Assembly (NCBI GenBank): GCA_018433525.1
Contig: JAHDRA010000012.1
Span: 116,588 to 180,587 of the forward strand
DNA: 64,000 nt
Reading direction: 5' to 3'
Source: Paludibacteraceae bacterium
GTDB lineage: Bacteria > Bacteroidota > Bacteroidia > Bacteroidales > Paludibacteraceae
Shown here: piece after piece, positions 35,431-44,719 of the stretch
How the letters are laid out: each line of letters opens with the position of its first letter
How positions within the stretch are numbered: the first letter of the stretch is position 1
Notes under the pieces: generated by a model
Seen by the model: the letters and a program-made list of their open reading frames with translations, nothing else
The model's database searches: none
Told to the model about the DNA's origin: nothing
Position numbers and translations under genes: made by a program

Positions 35431-35886
35431 ATGAAAGTTGAAATATTTTGCCCGATTACAAATAAAATCACTGATGAGAGCGTCGCCCGATTGAATGCCG
35501 GGTTTACAGTTGTGTTATTACTGTCTTATTTTGTAACTTCAAATATTGTCCCGGTAGTTTTCCTGTTGCTTGATTTCACTGCTCGAGCTATAGAACGACC
35601 CGAATGGAGTATTTTATCAAAGACGTCAAAATGGATATTAAAAAAGTTGCAAGTCGAATCAAAATTAATCAATGCCGGACCAAAAATTTTTGCAGCACGC
35701 ATTGGCAGCTTTTTCAGCCTCATCACGATTCTGTTTTTCTTGCTGAAGTTACCATCCATCAGCATTGCCCTTGCAGCCGTATTTTTTGTCTTTGCTTTGT
35801 TGGAATCGGCATTTAATTACTGTGTAGCCTGCAGAATTTATCCTTTCATTTATCATGCTCTACAAGCAAAAGATAAAGAGAAATGA
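35431..35886 (+). CDS. DUF4395-family membrane protein
   Basis: This is a 151-residue inner-membrane protein that opens with FCPITNKITDESVARLNAG, the typical start of DUF4395 proteins. Three or four hydrophobic segments are visible (about 26-48, 87-105, 106-125). Cys9 precedes the conserved PITNKI. Its function is unknown. It is transcribed away from lptB and toward the antiporter gene. Confidence 0.8.
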   Translation: MKVEIFCPITNKITDESVARLNAGFTVVLLLSYFVTSNIVPVVFLLLDFTARAIERPEWSILSKTSKWILKKLQVESKLINAGPKIFAARIGSFFSLITILFFLLKLPSISIALAAVFFVFALLESAFNYCVACRIYPFIYHALQAKDKEK

Positions 35887-35914
35887 AAAAAATATCAGGA
35901 ATGAAGAAACTTTT

Positions 35915-37411
35915 CTAAAACTCCTTGTCTACACCCAGTTTCTTGAATGTTTCTTTCATGATTTCGTCATTATCGGCAATCAACAGTACCGTATCTCCGA
36001 TTTCCAGTTTGGTATTTCCTCGAGGAACAAAAAAATGATCGTTCCGCTTAATCATTACTGCCAGCGTTTGATCGGGCAAGGTGATATCCATCAGTTTACG
36101 ACCTTTTTGCAACATTTCTTCGGTAACAGTGATTTCGCTTATGGCCGATTTAATATCCTCAGGCAAATCTATGTCAAATTCCTTCAACTTGGGTTTATCT
36201 TTGGAAGGCATGGATAATTTCAGCAGACGTGCAACAAAAGGAATGGTAGAACCTTGAAGCACCAACGAAAGAATTGTGATGAAAAAAACTATGTTGAACA
36301 TCATTCTGGCTTGCGGTATTCCGCTCATCAAGGGATAAGTAGCAAAAATTATCGGTACAGCGCCTCTCAACCCGACCCATGAAACAAAAAGTTTACTTTT
36401 AAAATTAATTTTTCTGAAAGGAGAAAGGAGAATAAAAACCGAAATGGGACGCGAAATTACAATCATGGACAATCCAATCAATATCCCTGCTCCAGCTATG
36501 GGAAGAAGTTCATGAGGATTGACCAAAAGCCCAAGCGTTAGGAACATAATTATTTGAAACAGCCATGTTAGTCCATCAAAAAATTTAAGGCTGCTTTTTT
36601 TGTGGACAAATCGCTGATTGCCAATAAAAAGCCCTCCAATATATACAGCCAGATAACCGTTTCCGCCCAAAATAGAAGTAAAACTGTAAAGAAAAAACAG
36701 AAACGAAAGTAAGAGTACAGAATATAATCCTTCATAATCCAATCGAATCCGATTGATAATGAAAATGACCATTTTCGATAAGATATACCCACAAATCGCG
36801 CCAATGATAAATTGACGAAAGAAAAAGGCTACTACTTCACCTGAACTAATATCGGAAGATTGTAAAAGTTGTATGAAAATAATCATCAACAGATAAGCAA
36901 TAGGGTCATTGCTACCGCTTTCCAATTCAAGCAAAGGACGCAAGTTGTGTTTGATGGACAATTTTTTGGAACGCAGAATAGAAAAAACCGAAGCTGAATC
37001 GGTAGAAGACATGATGCTGCCCAAGAGCATCGACTCCAATAAGCTGAAAGTAATGGCAGTGAAAAGATGATTTGTCAACCAGTAGATGAAACATCCTGTA
37101 ATAAATGCAGTCAGCAATACGCCAAAAGTGGACAGAATGATGCCTTGCCAAAGAACTGGTTTTATTTCCGAAAAACGGGTATCCATACCGCCGGAAAATA
37201 AAATAATATTCAAAGCCACCACCCCAACCAGCTGAGCTTGTTTGGGAGAATTAAACTCTATCCCCAATCCATCGCTTCCGGCAAGAATACCTATAAGCAA
37301 AAAAAGCAACAACGCCGGGACTCCAAAACGATAACCCGTTTTACCGGCTACAATACTTAAAATAAGAAGAACAGAAGCAACCAGAAAATAAAATTCAACT
37401 GCAAGTTCCAT
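35915..37411 (-). CDS. K+(Na+)/H+ antiporter, CPA1/NhaP2 type, with TrkA-C domain
   Basis: This is a 498-residue membrane antiporter. Twelve to thirteen hydrophobic segments fill about 1-390. The acidic motif LESGSNDPIAYLL and the STDSASVFSILRS stretch are those of the cation/proton exchanger core. A cytoplasmic TrkA-C (RCK-C) domain (about 415-490, MDITLPDQTLAVMIKRNDHFFVPRG) would regulate transport through ligand binding, as in NhaP2/CvrA. The likely role is K+ efflux and pH homeostasis. Confidence 0.88.
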   Translation of the reverse strand: MELAVEFYFLVASVLLILSIVAGKTGYRFGVPALLLFLLIGILAGSDGLGIEFNSPKQAQLVGVVALNIILFSGGMDTRFSEIKPVLWQGIILSTFGVLLTAFITGCFIYWLTNHLFTAITFSLLESMLLGSIMSSTDSASVFSILRSKKLSIKHNLRPLLELESGSNDPIAYLLMIIFIQLLQSSDISSGEVVAFFFRQFIIGAICGYILSKMVIFIINRIRLDYEGLYSVLLLSFLFFLYSFTSILGGNGYLAVYIGGLFIGNQRFVHKKSSLKFFDGLTWLFQIIMFLTLGLLVNPHELLPIAGAGILIGLSMIVISRPISVFILLSPFRKINFKSKLFVSWVGLRGAVPIIFATYPLMSGIPQARMMFNIVFFITILSLVLQGSTIPFVARLLKLSMPSKDKPKLKEFDIDLPEDIKSAISEITVTEEMLQKGRKLMDITLPDQTLAVMIKRNDHFFVPRGNTKLEIGDTVLLIADNDEIMKETFKKLGVDKEF

Positions 37412-37615
37412 TTCATAATTCGTTGATGTTCTAACAAACTTAAGATTTTTTTCAAAGAATTAAAGTCGTCTATCAAACAAGTTGGTTTGTGTACCAAAAA
37501 CCTACTAAATACAAATGGGGTTCATCGATTTTAAAAAAATATGGAAAAAACTTTTCTTCAAGATTTTACTACCTTATCGTGGCTTTTGTGTAGAAAAACA
37601 AATAATTTTTTAAGA

Positions 37616-37714
37616 AACCCACATGTATTACATACACAAACACGAAGGAATATAATTTCAGACATGTGAGTTCCTCAGAACATAAAAATAAATTATATTC
37701 TGATGGAATTAACC
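37616..37714. repeat. Dispersed ~100-bp structured repeat, copy A
   Basis: This copy lies just downstream of glyS in the 315-base gap 37412-37726. It has an outer pair AACCCACATGT (37616-37626) / ACATGTGAGTT (37662-37672) and an interleaved pair GAATATAATTT (37648-37658) / AAATTATATTC (37690-37700). It is closely related to copy B at 60919, with a compensatory change in the outer stem. The rest of the gap shows no gene. Confidence 0.8.
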
Positions 37715-37726
37715 TTTAATCCGTTT

Positions 37727-39268
37727 TTACAGTTGTTTCAAGAGTTTTTTCATACTGCCTTTTTCGTTCAGAATAGCAGATAATGCTTCGATTTTTACAC
37801 GTTCCTGTTTCATGGAATCCCGATAACGAATGGTAACAGTTTCATCTTCAAGCGTTTGATGATCGACTGTAATACAGAATGGTGTCCCAATTGCATCCTG
37901 ACGACGATATCGCTTTCCAATGGAATCTTTGTCGTCATAAAAACATTTAAAATCGAATTTCAAATCTTCAAAAATTTTATGTGCCACCTCAGGCAGTCCA
38001 TCTTTTTTAATTAACGGAAAAATTCCGATTTTTACGGGAGCCAATACCGGCGGAAGTTTTAATACCACACGCGTTTCACCATCTTCGAGTTTTTCCTCTG
38101 TATAAGCAGAAGCCATAATGGAAAGAAATGTTCTGTCCACTCCGATAGAGGTTTCAATCACGTAGGGAGTATAAGATTCTTTCAATTCCGCATCGTAGTA
38201 TTTCAAATTTTTCCCCGAATATTTTTCGTGATTTTTCAAATCGAAATCGGTACGGGAATGAATCCCTTCAATTTCTTTAAAACCAAAAGGCAATTCAAAT
38301 TCAATATCGGTAGCAGCATTGGCGTAATGTGCCAGCTTGTCGTGGTCGTGAAAACGATATTTGTGATCGCCCAAGCCCAAAGCTTTGTGCCATTTCATTC
38401 GATATGCTTTCCAATATTCGAACCATTTCATTTCCTCACCCGGCCGAACAAAAAACTGCATTTCCATTTGCTCGAATTCCCGCATTCGGAAAATAAACTG
38501 ACGCGCCACAATTTCATTTCGGAAGGCTTTTCCTATTTGTGCAATACCAAAGGGAATTTTCATCCTTCCGGTTTTCTGGACATTCAGAAAATTAACAAAA
38601 ATTCCTTGTGCCGTTTCTGGACGTAAATAAATTTTCATGGCACTGTCGGCATTGGAACCCATTTCGGTAGTGAACATCAAATTAAACTGGCGCACTTCCG
38701 TCCAGTTTTTTGTTCCACTTACCGGACAAACAATTTCATTGTCGATAATAATTGCTCGCAATTCTGCCAAATCGTTATCGTTTAAAGCTTTAACATATCG
38801 ACGATGGATTTCATCACGTTTTGCCTGATGCTCCTTCACCCGCTCATTGGTAGCCCGAAAGAGGTTTTCATCGAAATTTTCGCCAAAACGTTTGGCTGCT
38901 TTTTCCACTTCCTTTTCGAGTTTTTCATCATATTTGGCTATCAATTCCTCTATGAGCACATCGGCACGATAGCGCTTTTTACTGTCTTTGTTGTCAATCA
39001 GCGGATCATTGAAAGCATCCACATGTCCCGAAGCTTTCCACGTCGTGGGATGCATAAAAATAGCCGCATCGATACCCACTACATTTTCATGAAGCAAGAC
39101 CATACTGTCCCACCAATATTTTTTGATATTGTTTTTAAGTTCTACACCATTTTGTCCATAGTCATAAACAGCACTCAATCCGTCGTAAATTTCACTCGAC
39201 GGAAAAACAAAACCATATTCCTTGCAATGAGCAATCAGTTTTTTGAAAACATCTTCTTGTGAAAGCAT
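37727..39268 (-). CDS. glyS: Glycine--tRNA ligase, single-chain type
   Basis: This is a 513-residue class II aminoacyl-tRNA synthetase of the dimeric (alpha2) type, charging tRNA-Gly. Motif 2 is seen as GKAFRNEIVARQFIFRMREFEQMEMQFF and motif 3 as IETSIGVDRTFLSIM. The N-terminal SSEIYDGLSAVYDYGQNGVELKNNIK and the C-terminal anticodon-binding fold (about 400-513) are typical. The start at 39268 gives MLSQEDVFKKLIAHCKEYGFVFPSS, the usual N-terminus. Confidence 0.96.
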   Translation of the reverse strand: MLSQEDVFKKLIAHCKEYGFVFPSSEIYDGLSAVYDYGQNGVELKNNIKKYWWDSMVLLHENVVGIDAAIFMHPTTWKASGHVDAFNDPLIDNKDSKKRYRADVLIEELIAKYDEKLEKEVEKAAKRFGENFDENLFRATNERVKEHQAKRDEIHRRYVKALNDNDLAELRAIIIDNEIVCPVSGTKNWTEVRQFNLMFTTEMGSNADSAMKIYLRPETAQGIFVNFLNVQKTGRMKIPFGIAQIGKAFRNEIVARQFIFRMREFEQMEMQFFVRPGEEMKWFEYWKAYRMKWHKALGLGDHKYRFHDHDKLAHYANAATDIEFELPFGFKEIEGIHSRTDFDLKNHEKYSGKNLKYYDAELKESYTPYVIETSIGVDRTFLSIMASAYTEEKLEDGETRVVLKLPPVLAPVKIGIFPLIKKDGLPEVAHKIFEDLKFDFKCFYDDKDSIGKRYRRQDAIGTPFCITVDHQTLEDETVTIRYRDSMKQERVKIEALSAILNEKGSMKKLLKQL

Positions 39269-39487
39269 ATCAACATTATTTTAGTTATCATTCCATCAAA
39301 TCGTAATTCGATTTTTTTTATCCAATACCTTTTTTCGGTGAAAAAAATTTCAAGGATAAAAGTTTCCCTGAAAGAAATGCAAAATTACAGCTTTTTTTAT
39401 ATTTTTGTTGATTCAAGCCGATAAAAAAGTTTATTAATTCGCTAAATTCATTCTGAAAATCAACGAAACAGATATTTATCAACCCAC

Positions 39488-40411
39488 ATGATACAAAATA
39501 CAGGTATTTCCCTCAAACAAAAAAATATGATTAAACACTCATCATGTAGATTCGGCTTAATAAAGCCTTCTCTAATTGCTGGAATTTTAATTATTGTCTG
39601 TTTTTCGATAAATGCACAAAGTTCAAATCAATCCGAAAAAGCGTTAACAACTTCCACTAACACCTTTGGATTTTCTACCATCAACATGTTGGATTCGTAC
39701 CTTTCGCCATTGAAATACAGCGGATCCGGATTTCGTTACGAAAACGACAACAGAAAATTTGTTTCTCCGGAAAATATCAGTCTTTCAAAAGAAAACCATT
39801 TCAAGATGAATTTTGGTTTGACGGAAAACCCTGCTCAAACGAGCGAAATGTGGTATTTGGGAATGAATTTTTCTTGGGGAATGCATCATCATTTTTATAT
39901 CAATGAAAATCTTTTATTGCTTGCCGGATGTCTTTGGGATCTCGACTTTATGGGAAAAACCAATAGCCGCAATCAGAATAATCCGTTCAATATTGATCTT
40001 GGTACCAACCTGAATCTTTCAGGGGAAGCTGTTTATCGCATCAGAACACCGAAACGCATGCTCCGTTTGGGATTTTCCATGCAGGCGCCTTTTATCGGAG
40101 TGATGTTTGTACCTGAACAGGGAGCTTCGTATTATGAAATTTTTGAATTGCAAAATTTTTCTAATACATTGCATTTCACCTCATTACACAACAAACTGTC
40201 GCTCACTGAAAATCTATCGCTGGATATTCCTTTCAATCACACTACTTTACGTTTTGGTTTTAGAAACGAAAATTTAAAGTTTGAAGCCAATCAAATGATA
40301 TTTAAAAGAAACGATTTAAGTTTTCATGTCGGATACATTTACGATTTTTACAAGTTTGAAGGAACAAAAAATCGGGCGCCTTCTGGTTTCAACAGCACTT
40401 ATAACTACTAA
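39488..40411 (+). CDS. Secreted or outer-membrane protein of unknown function
   Basis: This is a 307-residue protein. A hydrophobic segment (about 28-42, LIAGILIIVCFSINAQ) with an AQ cleavage-like end marks a signal peptide; the true start may be the second Met (39527). The mature part is rich in alternating, aromatic-ended strands (FKMNFGLTEN, MWYLGMNFSWGMHHHFYI, MLRLGFSMQAPFIGV), which suggests an outer-membrane beta-barrel. I do not recognise the family. It precedes the S41 peptidase lipoprotein by 15 bases, so the two are probably cotranscribed. Confidence 0.7.
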   Translation: MIQNTGISLKQKNMIKHSSCRFGLIKPSLIAGILIIVCFSINAQSSNQSEKALTTSTNTFGFSTINMLDSYLSPLKYSGSGFRYENDNRKFVSPENISLSKENHFKMNFGLTENPAQTSEMWYLGMNFSWGMHHHFYINENLLLLAGCLWDLDFMGKTNSRNQNNPFNIDLGTNLNLSGEAVYRIRTPKRMLRLGFSMQAPFIGVMFVPEQGASYYEIFELQNFSNTLHFTSLHNKLSLTENLSLDIPFNHTTLRFGFRNENLKFEANQMIFKRNDLSFHVGYIYDFYKFEGTKNRAPSGFNSTYNY

Positions 40412-40426
40412 TCAACAAGTTTTTTC

Positions 40427-41437
40427 ATGAAAAAACATATCATTTTGCTTTCATTCTTGGGAATGCTTTTTCATTCGTGTATGGATGAACCTGTTATTCA
40501 ACCCAATAGTTATGAGGGAAATTTTAATGCTTTATGGGAAATTATCGACTCCAAATACTGTTATCTCGATTACAAAAATATTGACTGGGATTCCATCTAC
40601 ACTGCTTATCATCAAAGGATTCCGTACATAAAAACAGATTTGGATTTTTTTGATTTTCTTGGCAAAATGCTGGAAGAATTAAAGGATGGACACGTAAACC
40701 TTTATTCCGGTTTTGACGTCAGCCGTTACTGGAAATGGTACACCGATTATCCTGAAAATTTCAGTTCGGATATTATTTATTCAGATCGTTATTTAGGTGA
40801 AAACTATAGAATTGCCGGCGGAATGCGTTATCAGAAAATCGATAATGGAAATATCGGGTACATTTATTATGGAGATTTCACCAGCGATTTCAGCGGCACC
40901 AACATTGGCTACATTTTCAAATATTTTTCCAATTGCAAGGGAATTATTCTGGACGTACGAAACAATGGTGGCGGATACATGAGCGGAGCTGAACAATTGG
41001 CTTCCTACTTTTTTACTGAAAAAACGCTCACCGGTTATCTTTGCCATAAAACCGGTCCGGGGCATACCGATTTTTCTACGCCCATCAAATTGTTTACTCC
41101 TGCCAACAAAAATGTTCAATGGTTGAGACCGGTTGTGATTCTTACCAACCGCATGACCTACAGTGCTACCAACGATTTCGTCAACAGAATGAGAAAAGCG
41201 CCTTATGCCATTATTTTAGGCGACAAAACAGGCGGCGGCGGCGGAATGCCGCTTTCAAGCGAAATTCCCAACGGTTGGATGGTCAGAGTGCCTACTTCGC
41301 CCATGTTCGACGCTAACATGCAACATATTGAATGGGGTATTGACCCTGATATAAATATAGCCTTAAAGCCGGAAGATGCCGCAAGAGGCTACGATACACT
41401 GATTGAGAGAGCTGTAGCGTTGATTAAATTTTTATGA
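40427..41437 (+). CDS. S41-family peptidase lipoprotein
   Basis: This is a 336-residue lipoprotein (lipobox LFHSC, Cys18). After a short N-terminal helical cap (LKDGHVNLYSG) comes the S41 (C-terminal processing / tricorn-like) protease core: GYIYYGDF, GIILDVRNNGGGY, ILTNRMTYSATNDF with the nucleophile Ser, and IILGDKTGGGGGMP with the catalytic Lys. No PDZ domain is obvious between cap and core, so this is the short, PDZ-less Bacteroidetes type. The substrate is unknown. Confidence 0.88.
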   Translation: MKKHIILLSFLGMLFHSCMDEPVIQPNSYEGNFNALWEIIDSKYCYLDYKNIDWDSIYTAYHQRIPYIKTDLDFFDFLGKMLEELKDGHVNLYSGFDVSRYWKWYTDYPENFSSDIIYSDRYLGENYRIAGGMRYQKIDNGNIGYIYYGDFTSDFSGTNIGYIFKYFSNCKGIILDVRNNGGGYMSGAEQLASYFFTEKTLTGYLCHKTGPGHTDFSTPIKLFTPANKNVQWLRPVVILTNRMTYSATNDFVNRMRKAPYAIILGDKTGGGGGMPLSSEIPNGWMVRVPTSPMFDANMQHIEWGIDPDINIALKPEDAARGYDTLIERAVALIKFL

Positions 41438-41488
41438 AAAATCGAAAATTGAAATAAATAATCGAAAATAAAATTTTTGTTTGAGAAA

Positions 41489-42028
41489 ATGCAAAAGCTG
41501 AAAGTTACGGAAATGAATCGCTTGACGGTAGAGGAATTCAAAAAAAAAGAAAAAACGCCGCTGATTGTTGTTCTCGATAATGTTCGCAGTCTTCACAATG
41601 TAGGTTCAATTTTCCGCACAGCAGATGCTTTTCTGGTACAGGCGGTCTATTTATGCGGAATAACCAGCACGCCCCCTAACGCCGAATTACACAAAACGGC
41701 ATTGGGAGCAGAAAATTCCGTAGAATGGAAATATTTCGAAGAAACGCATAAGGCCTTGGAAGAACTGCGAATAATGGGATATACAATTTTTGCCATAGAA
41801 CAGGCACGTGAAAGTTTGCCATTAAATTCCATTGAATTGAATCCGGCAAATAAATATGCCATTGTATTGGGGAATGAAGTGAAAGGCGTTCAACAAACGG
41901 TAGTTGATGCCTGCGATGGTTGCATTGAAATACCACAATACGGCACCAAACATTCCCTCAACGTAAGCATTGCCGGGGGCATTGTAGTTTGGGAGTTTTT
42001 TAAAAAATTGATGGAAGAAAGAAATTAA
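41489..42028 (+). CDS. TrmH/SpoU-family RNA 2'-O-methyltransferase
   Basis: This is a roughly 179-residue SPOUT methyltransferase. I start at the ATG at 41489 (MQKLKVTEMNRL) and not at the TTG at 41477. The three family motifs are present: LDNVRSLHNVGSIFRTADAF, YAIVLGNEVKGV and IPQYGTKHSLNVSIAGGIVVWEF. It modifies a ribose 2'-OH in tRNA or rRNA; the exact target cannot be read from the sequence. Confidence 0.9.
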   Translation: MQKLKVTEMNRLTVEEFKKKEKTPLIVVLDNVRSLHNVGSIFRTADAFLVQAVYLCGITSTPPNAELHKTALGAENSVEWKYFEETHKALEELRIMGYTIFAIEQARESLPLNSIELNPANKYAIVLGNEVKGVQQTVVDACDGCIEIPQYGTKHSLNVSIAGGIVVWEFFKKLMEERN

Positions 42029-42655
42029 TTCCCTTTCGGTTTCTTAAACGGGAGTTTAACTTACTCCAAAGATCTTTCGAAATTAGTTGGTTTTAGAACG
42101 AGGGTATAAAATGAATGAGGAAAATCGCTGATAGTAACAAGAAATGAAGAAACCTGTGCCCAAACACCGCAACATGGATTGGCTCATATTTAGAGAGTCC
42201 ATTGAAAAGCACTACCAAATATCATACAAAAAGGCTCAAATTTATAATTTGCGACTTTATAGGTCAAGATTTGAGAAAAATACTTCGCGCATTTAAAAAA
42301 CACATCAAAGATTATTTTGATAGTTGAGAATGAGTATCACCACGCAAGGCTTCTGAAAAAAATTTTTGAACTCAAACAAAAAATTTACATTTTTTTGTTT
42401 CGATACTTACTCCATCCAATTTCAATTCAAAAAGCCCGGTGATTCATAAGAAAATCGATAATTCACATTATGCCTTTAGAATCGCTGAAGTTGAGTAAAG
42501 CAAAGCTTAATCAGAATAGCTACTCATTTTCAAATTCCAAACGAAGAATTATTGACTATTTGTGCAATTTATTATTAAACTAAATATTAAAAAGCAAAAG
42601 AGGCAAAACCGATTTTTGATTTCACCTCTTCCGAAAAACAAAATAAAACTAATAT
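42029..42655. other. Gene-poor gap with one doubtful 50-codon ORF
   Basis: About 620 bases without a convincing gene. A 50-codon ORF (42144-42296, +, starting MKKPVPKHRNMDW) is basic and might be a broken transposase-like fragment, but no family can be shown. The sppA terminator hairpin lies at the right edge. Confidence 0.4.
42598..42630 (-). terminator. Terminator-like hairpin downstream of sppA
   Basis: AAGAGG (42598-42603) pairs with CCTCTT (42625-42630), extended by imperfect inner pairs (TGAAA/TTTTG). On the - strand it is followed by TTTTGCTTTTTAA, and it lies about 26 bases after the sppA stop codon. Confidence 0.55.
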
Positions 42656-44410
42656 TTATCTGATTGTCAACTCATAAGGCAAACGAGCCTGAAGTGCATC
42701 CATTTTATCGAGCTGCTCAATCATTTTAAACATTTGATAATGTTCTCCTAATTTTAGTTTCTCGATGCGTGTTTCCGTTCCATCCGACAATTCTTTCAGT
42801 AGTTTTTCGCTGAAAGTCTCAATTTTAGGAAATTCCTTAATTTGGTAGGAAGTCAGCTTTGCTTTTTTCACTGCCATAGAAATGGCATCGTTTATTGTTC
42901 CCAATTTGTCGACCAGTCCGATTTCCATTGCATCTTTTCCTGTCCAAACGCGTCCTTCAGCAATGGCTTTAATTTGTTCAACCGACATTTTTCTTCCATC
43001 AGCACAACGTTTTACAAACAATTCGTAGCCCCGATTCACATAATTCTGCATCAAATCTCTTTCTTCTGGCCTGAAGGGACGGTTAATACTTATTGCATCG
43101 CTCATTTTATTGGTTTTTACACCGTCAAAAGTTAATCCTATTTTCTTGTCTAACCCTTCAATATTGGGGATAAGCCCAAAAATACCAATAGAACCCGTAA
43201 TGGTATTTGGCTGGGCTACAATGCTGTCGGCTATGCAGGAAATATAATAACCACCTGAAGCGGCATAATCGCCCATTGAAACGATCAATGGTTTCTTTTG
43301 CTTCAACTGACTTAAGGCATGCCAAATTTGTTCGGAGCCGTAAGCACTTCCTCCCGGAGAATTTACCCTGAAAACAACTGCCTTTACTGAATTATCTTTT
43401 GCTATTTCGTTGATGGTTTTTACCAGTTTTTTTGACTTAATTCCATCAGAACCATTGTCAATAGCGCCGGCTGCATAAAGAACTGCAATTTTGTTTCGAT
43501 CATATTTGGAAGCATCGGGAACTTTACACATGGCTTCATGCCCAACATAATTTATGTTGGCAGTTGAATCCTTTAAAAAACCTTTGACAATGAAGTCGAT
43601 TTCATCCTGATATACGAGTGAATCGACCAAAGCATACTGCTTGGCTTTTTCTGTAGGTTGAAAAGTCAGCATTTCATCCGCATAGACATTTAATTTTTCA
43701 AAAGGAATTTTACGACTGTCGGAAACTTCCGAGAGCAATGTATTCCAAATGGAATTGAGATAAACGGTAACCTGTTCGCGGTTAGCATCGCTCATTTTGG
43801 TGTTAACATAAGGTTCAACGGCCGATTTAAAAGTTCCAACTTTCACTACTTGCATTTCGATGCCCAGCTTGTCAAGCGTATTTTTATAAAAAGTTATCTC
43901 GGAGGCCAAGCCTTTCCAATCGAGCATACCCTGTGGATTCAGAAAAATTTTGTCGGCAACCGAAGCGAGGTAATATTCGTGTTGCAGATAATTGTCGGCA
44001 TAAGCCACAACAAATTTTCCGGATTTCTTAAAATCTTTCAGCGCATCCCGTATTTCCTTCATGGAAGCATATCCGGCAGATAAAGTACCGAAATTGAGGT
44101 AAATACCGGCAATATTTTCATCTGTTTTGGCTTTTTGAATATTACTGAGAATATCGTTCAAACCAATGGTGAGGTTGTCTTCATTTCCCATCGCTTGTGC
44201 CAAGACAATGGAGAAAGGGTCTTCTTCCGAACGTTCTACCAAAACTCCATTCAATTTAAGTTCATAAACGGAATTAGGTTTTAATTTTGTTGGAGCACTT
44301 TTTTGTCCGGCTATTCCACCGGCAATTCCAAACAGAATGGCTACCAAAATAATACCGGCCAAAATTACACCCAAAATAGTGGCAAGTGTGTACTTAAAAA
44401 ATTGCTTCAT
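42656..44410 (-). CDS. sppA: Signal peptide peptidase SppA (protease IV), 67-kDa type
   Basis: This is a 584-residue membrane-anchored serine protease that clears cleaved signal peptides. One N-terminal transmembrane segment (about 9-32) precedes two tandem ClpP/crotonase-like domains. The catalytic Lys lies in VKVGTFKSAVEPY of the first domain and the nucleophile Ser in VSMGDYAASGGYYISCIAD of the second, the two-domain dyad arrangement of E. coli SppA. GSIGIFG and INRPFRPEERDLMQ are further family stretches. Confidence 0.94.
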   Translation of the reverse strand: MKQFFKYTLATILGVILAGIILVAILFGIAGGIAGQKSAPTKLKPNSVYELKLNGVLVERSEEDPFSIVLAQAMGNEDNLTIGLNDILSNIQKAKTDENIAGIYLNFGTLSAGYASMKEIRDALKDFKKSGKFVVAYADNYLQHEYYLASVADKIFLNPQGMLDWKGLASEITFYKNTLDKLGIEMQVVKVGTFKSAVEPYVNTKMSDANREQVTVYLNSIWNTLLSEVSDSRKIPFEKLNVYADEMLTFQPTEKAKQYALVDSLVYQDEIDFIVKGFLKDSTANINYVGHEAMCKVPDASKYDRNKIAVLYAAGAIDNGSDGIKSKKLVKTINEIAKDNSVKAVVFRVNSPGGSAYGSEQIWHALSQLKQKKPLIVSMGDYAASGGYYISCIADSIVAQPNTITGSIGIFGLIPNIEGLDKKIGLTFDGVKTNKMSDAISINRPFRPEERDLMQNYVNRGYELFVKRCADGRKMSVEQIKAIAEGRVWTGKDAMEIGLVDKLGTINDAISMAVKKAKLTSYQIKEFPKIETFSEKLLKELSDGTETRIEKLKLGEHYQMFKMIEQLDKMDALQARLPYELTIR

Positions 44411-44719
44411 AAATAATGATTGTTTTGATATTAATATGGCTAAGAAACAATTGATAAAAAAGGAGAAAAATCACTGACAAAAATAGAGTTTAAAGAAAAA
44501 ATACAAGCTATTTCTCAATGCCGAATACGAGTAAATTAACAAGTTCATAAAAAACTTTACAAAGGAAATCAATAATTTTCTCATTTCAAACGATTGAATT
44601 CAAATTTTTTTGAAGCAGCAAAATTTTCTACCCTTTCAGCAAAATGAAAAAGAGAAGCCTTCTTTTAACAAAAAGGTTCCTCTTCTCAAAAAAATTATGA
44701 TAAAATCTCTCGAAATCAA
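44411..44719. other. Intergenic region between sppA and the CoA-transferase gene
   Basis: 309 bases with no ORF of note. It holds the terminator of the CoA-transferase gene (44644-44687) and presumably the sppA promoter in its left part; no clear promoter box was recognised. Confidence 0.5.
44644..44687 (-). terminator. Intrinsic terminator of the CoA-transferase gene
   Basis: GAGAAG (44652-44657) pairs with CTTCTC (44682-44687), with a further CCTT/AAGG helix inside. On the - strand a TTTTTCATTTT tract follows. It lies 33 bases after the stop codon. Confidence 0.75.

Noticed and set aside
42144-42296. 50-codon ORF between the TrmH-type gene and sppA
   Set aside because: No homology pattern I can name and no promoter; kept only as a note in the gap entry.
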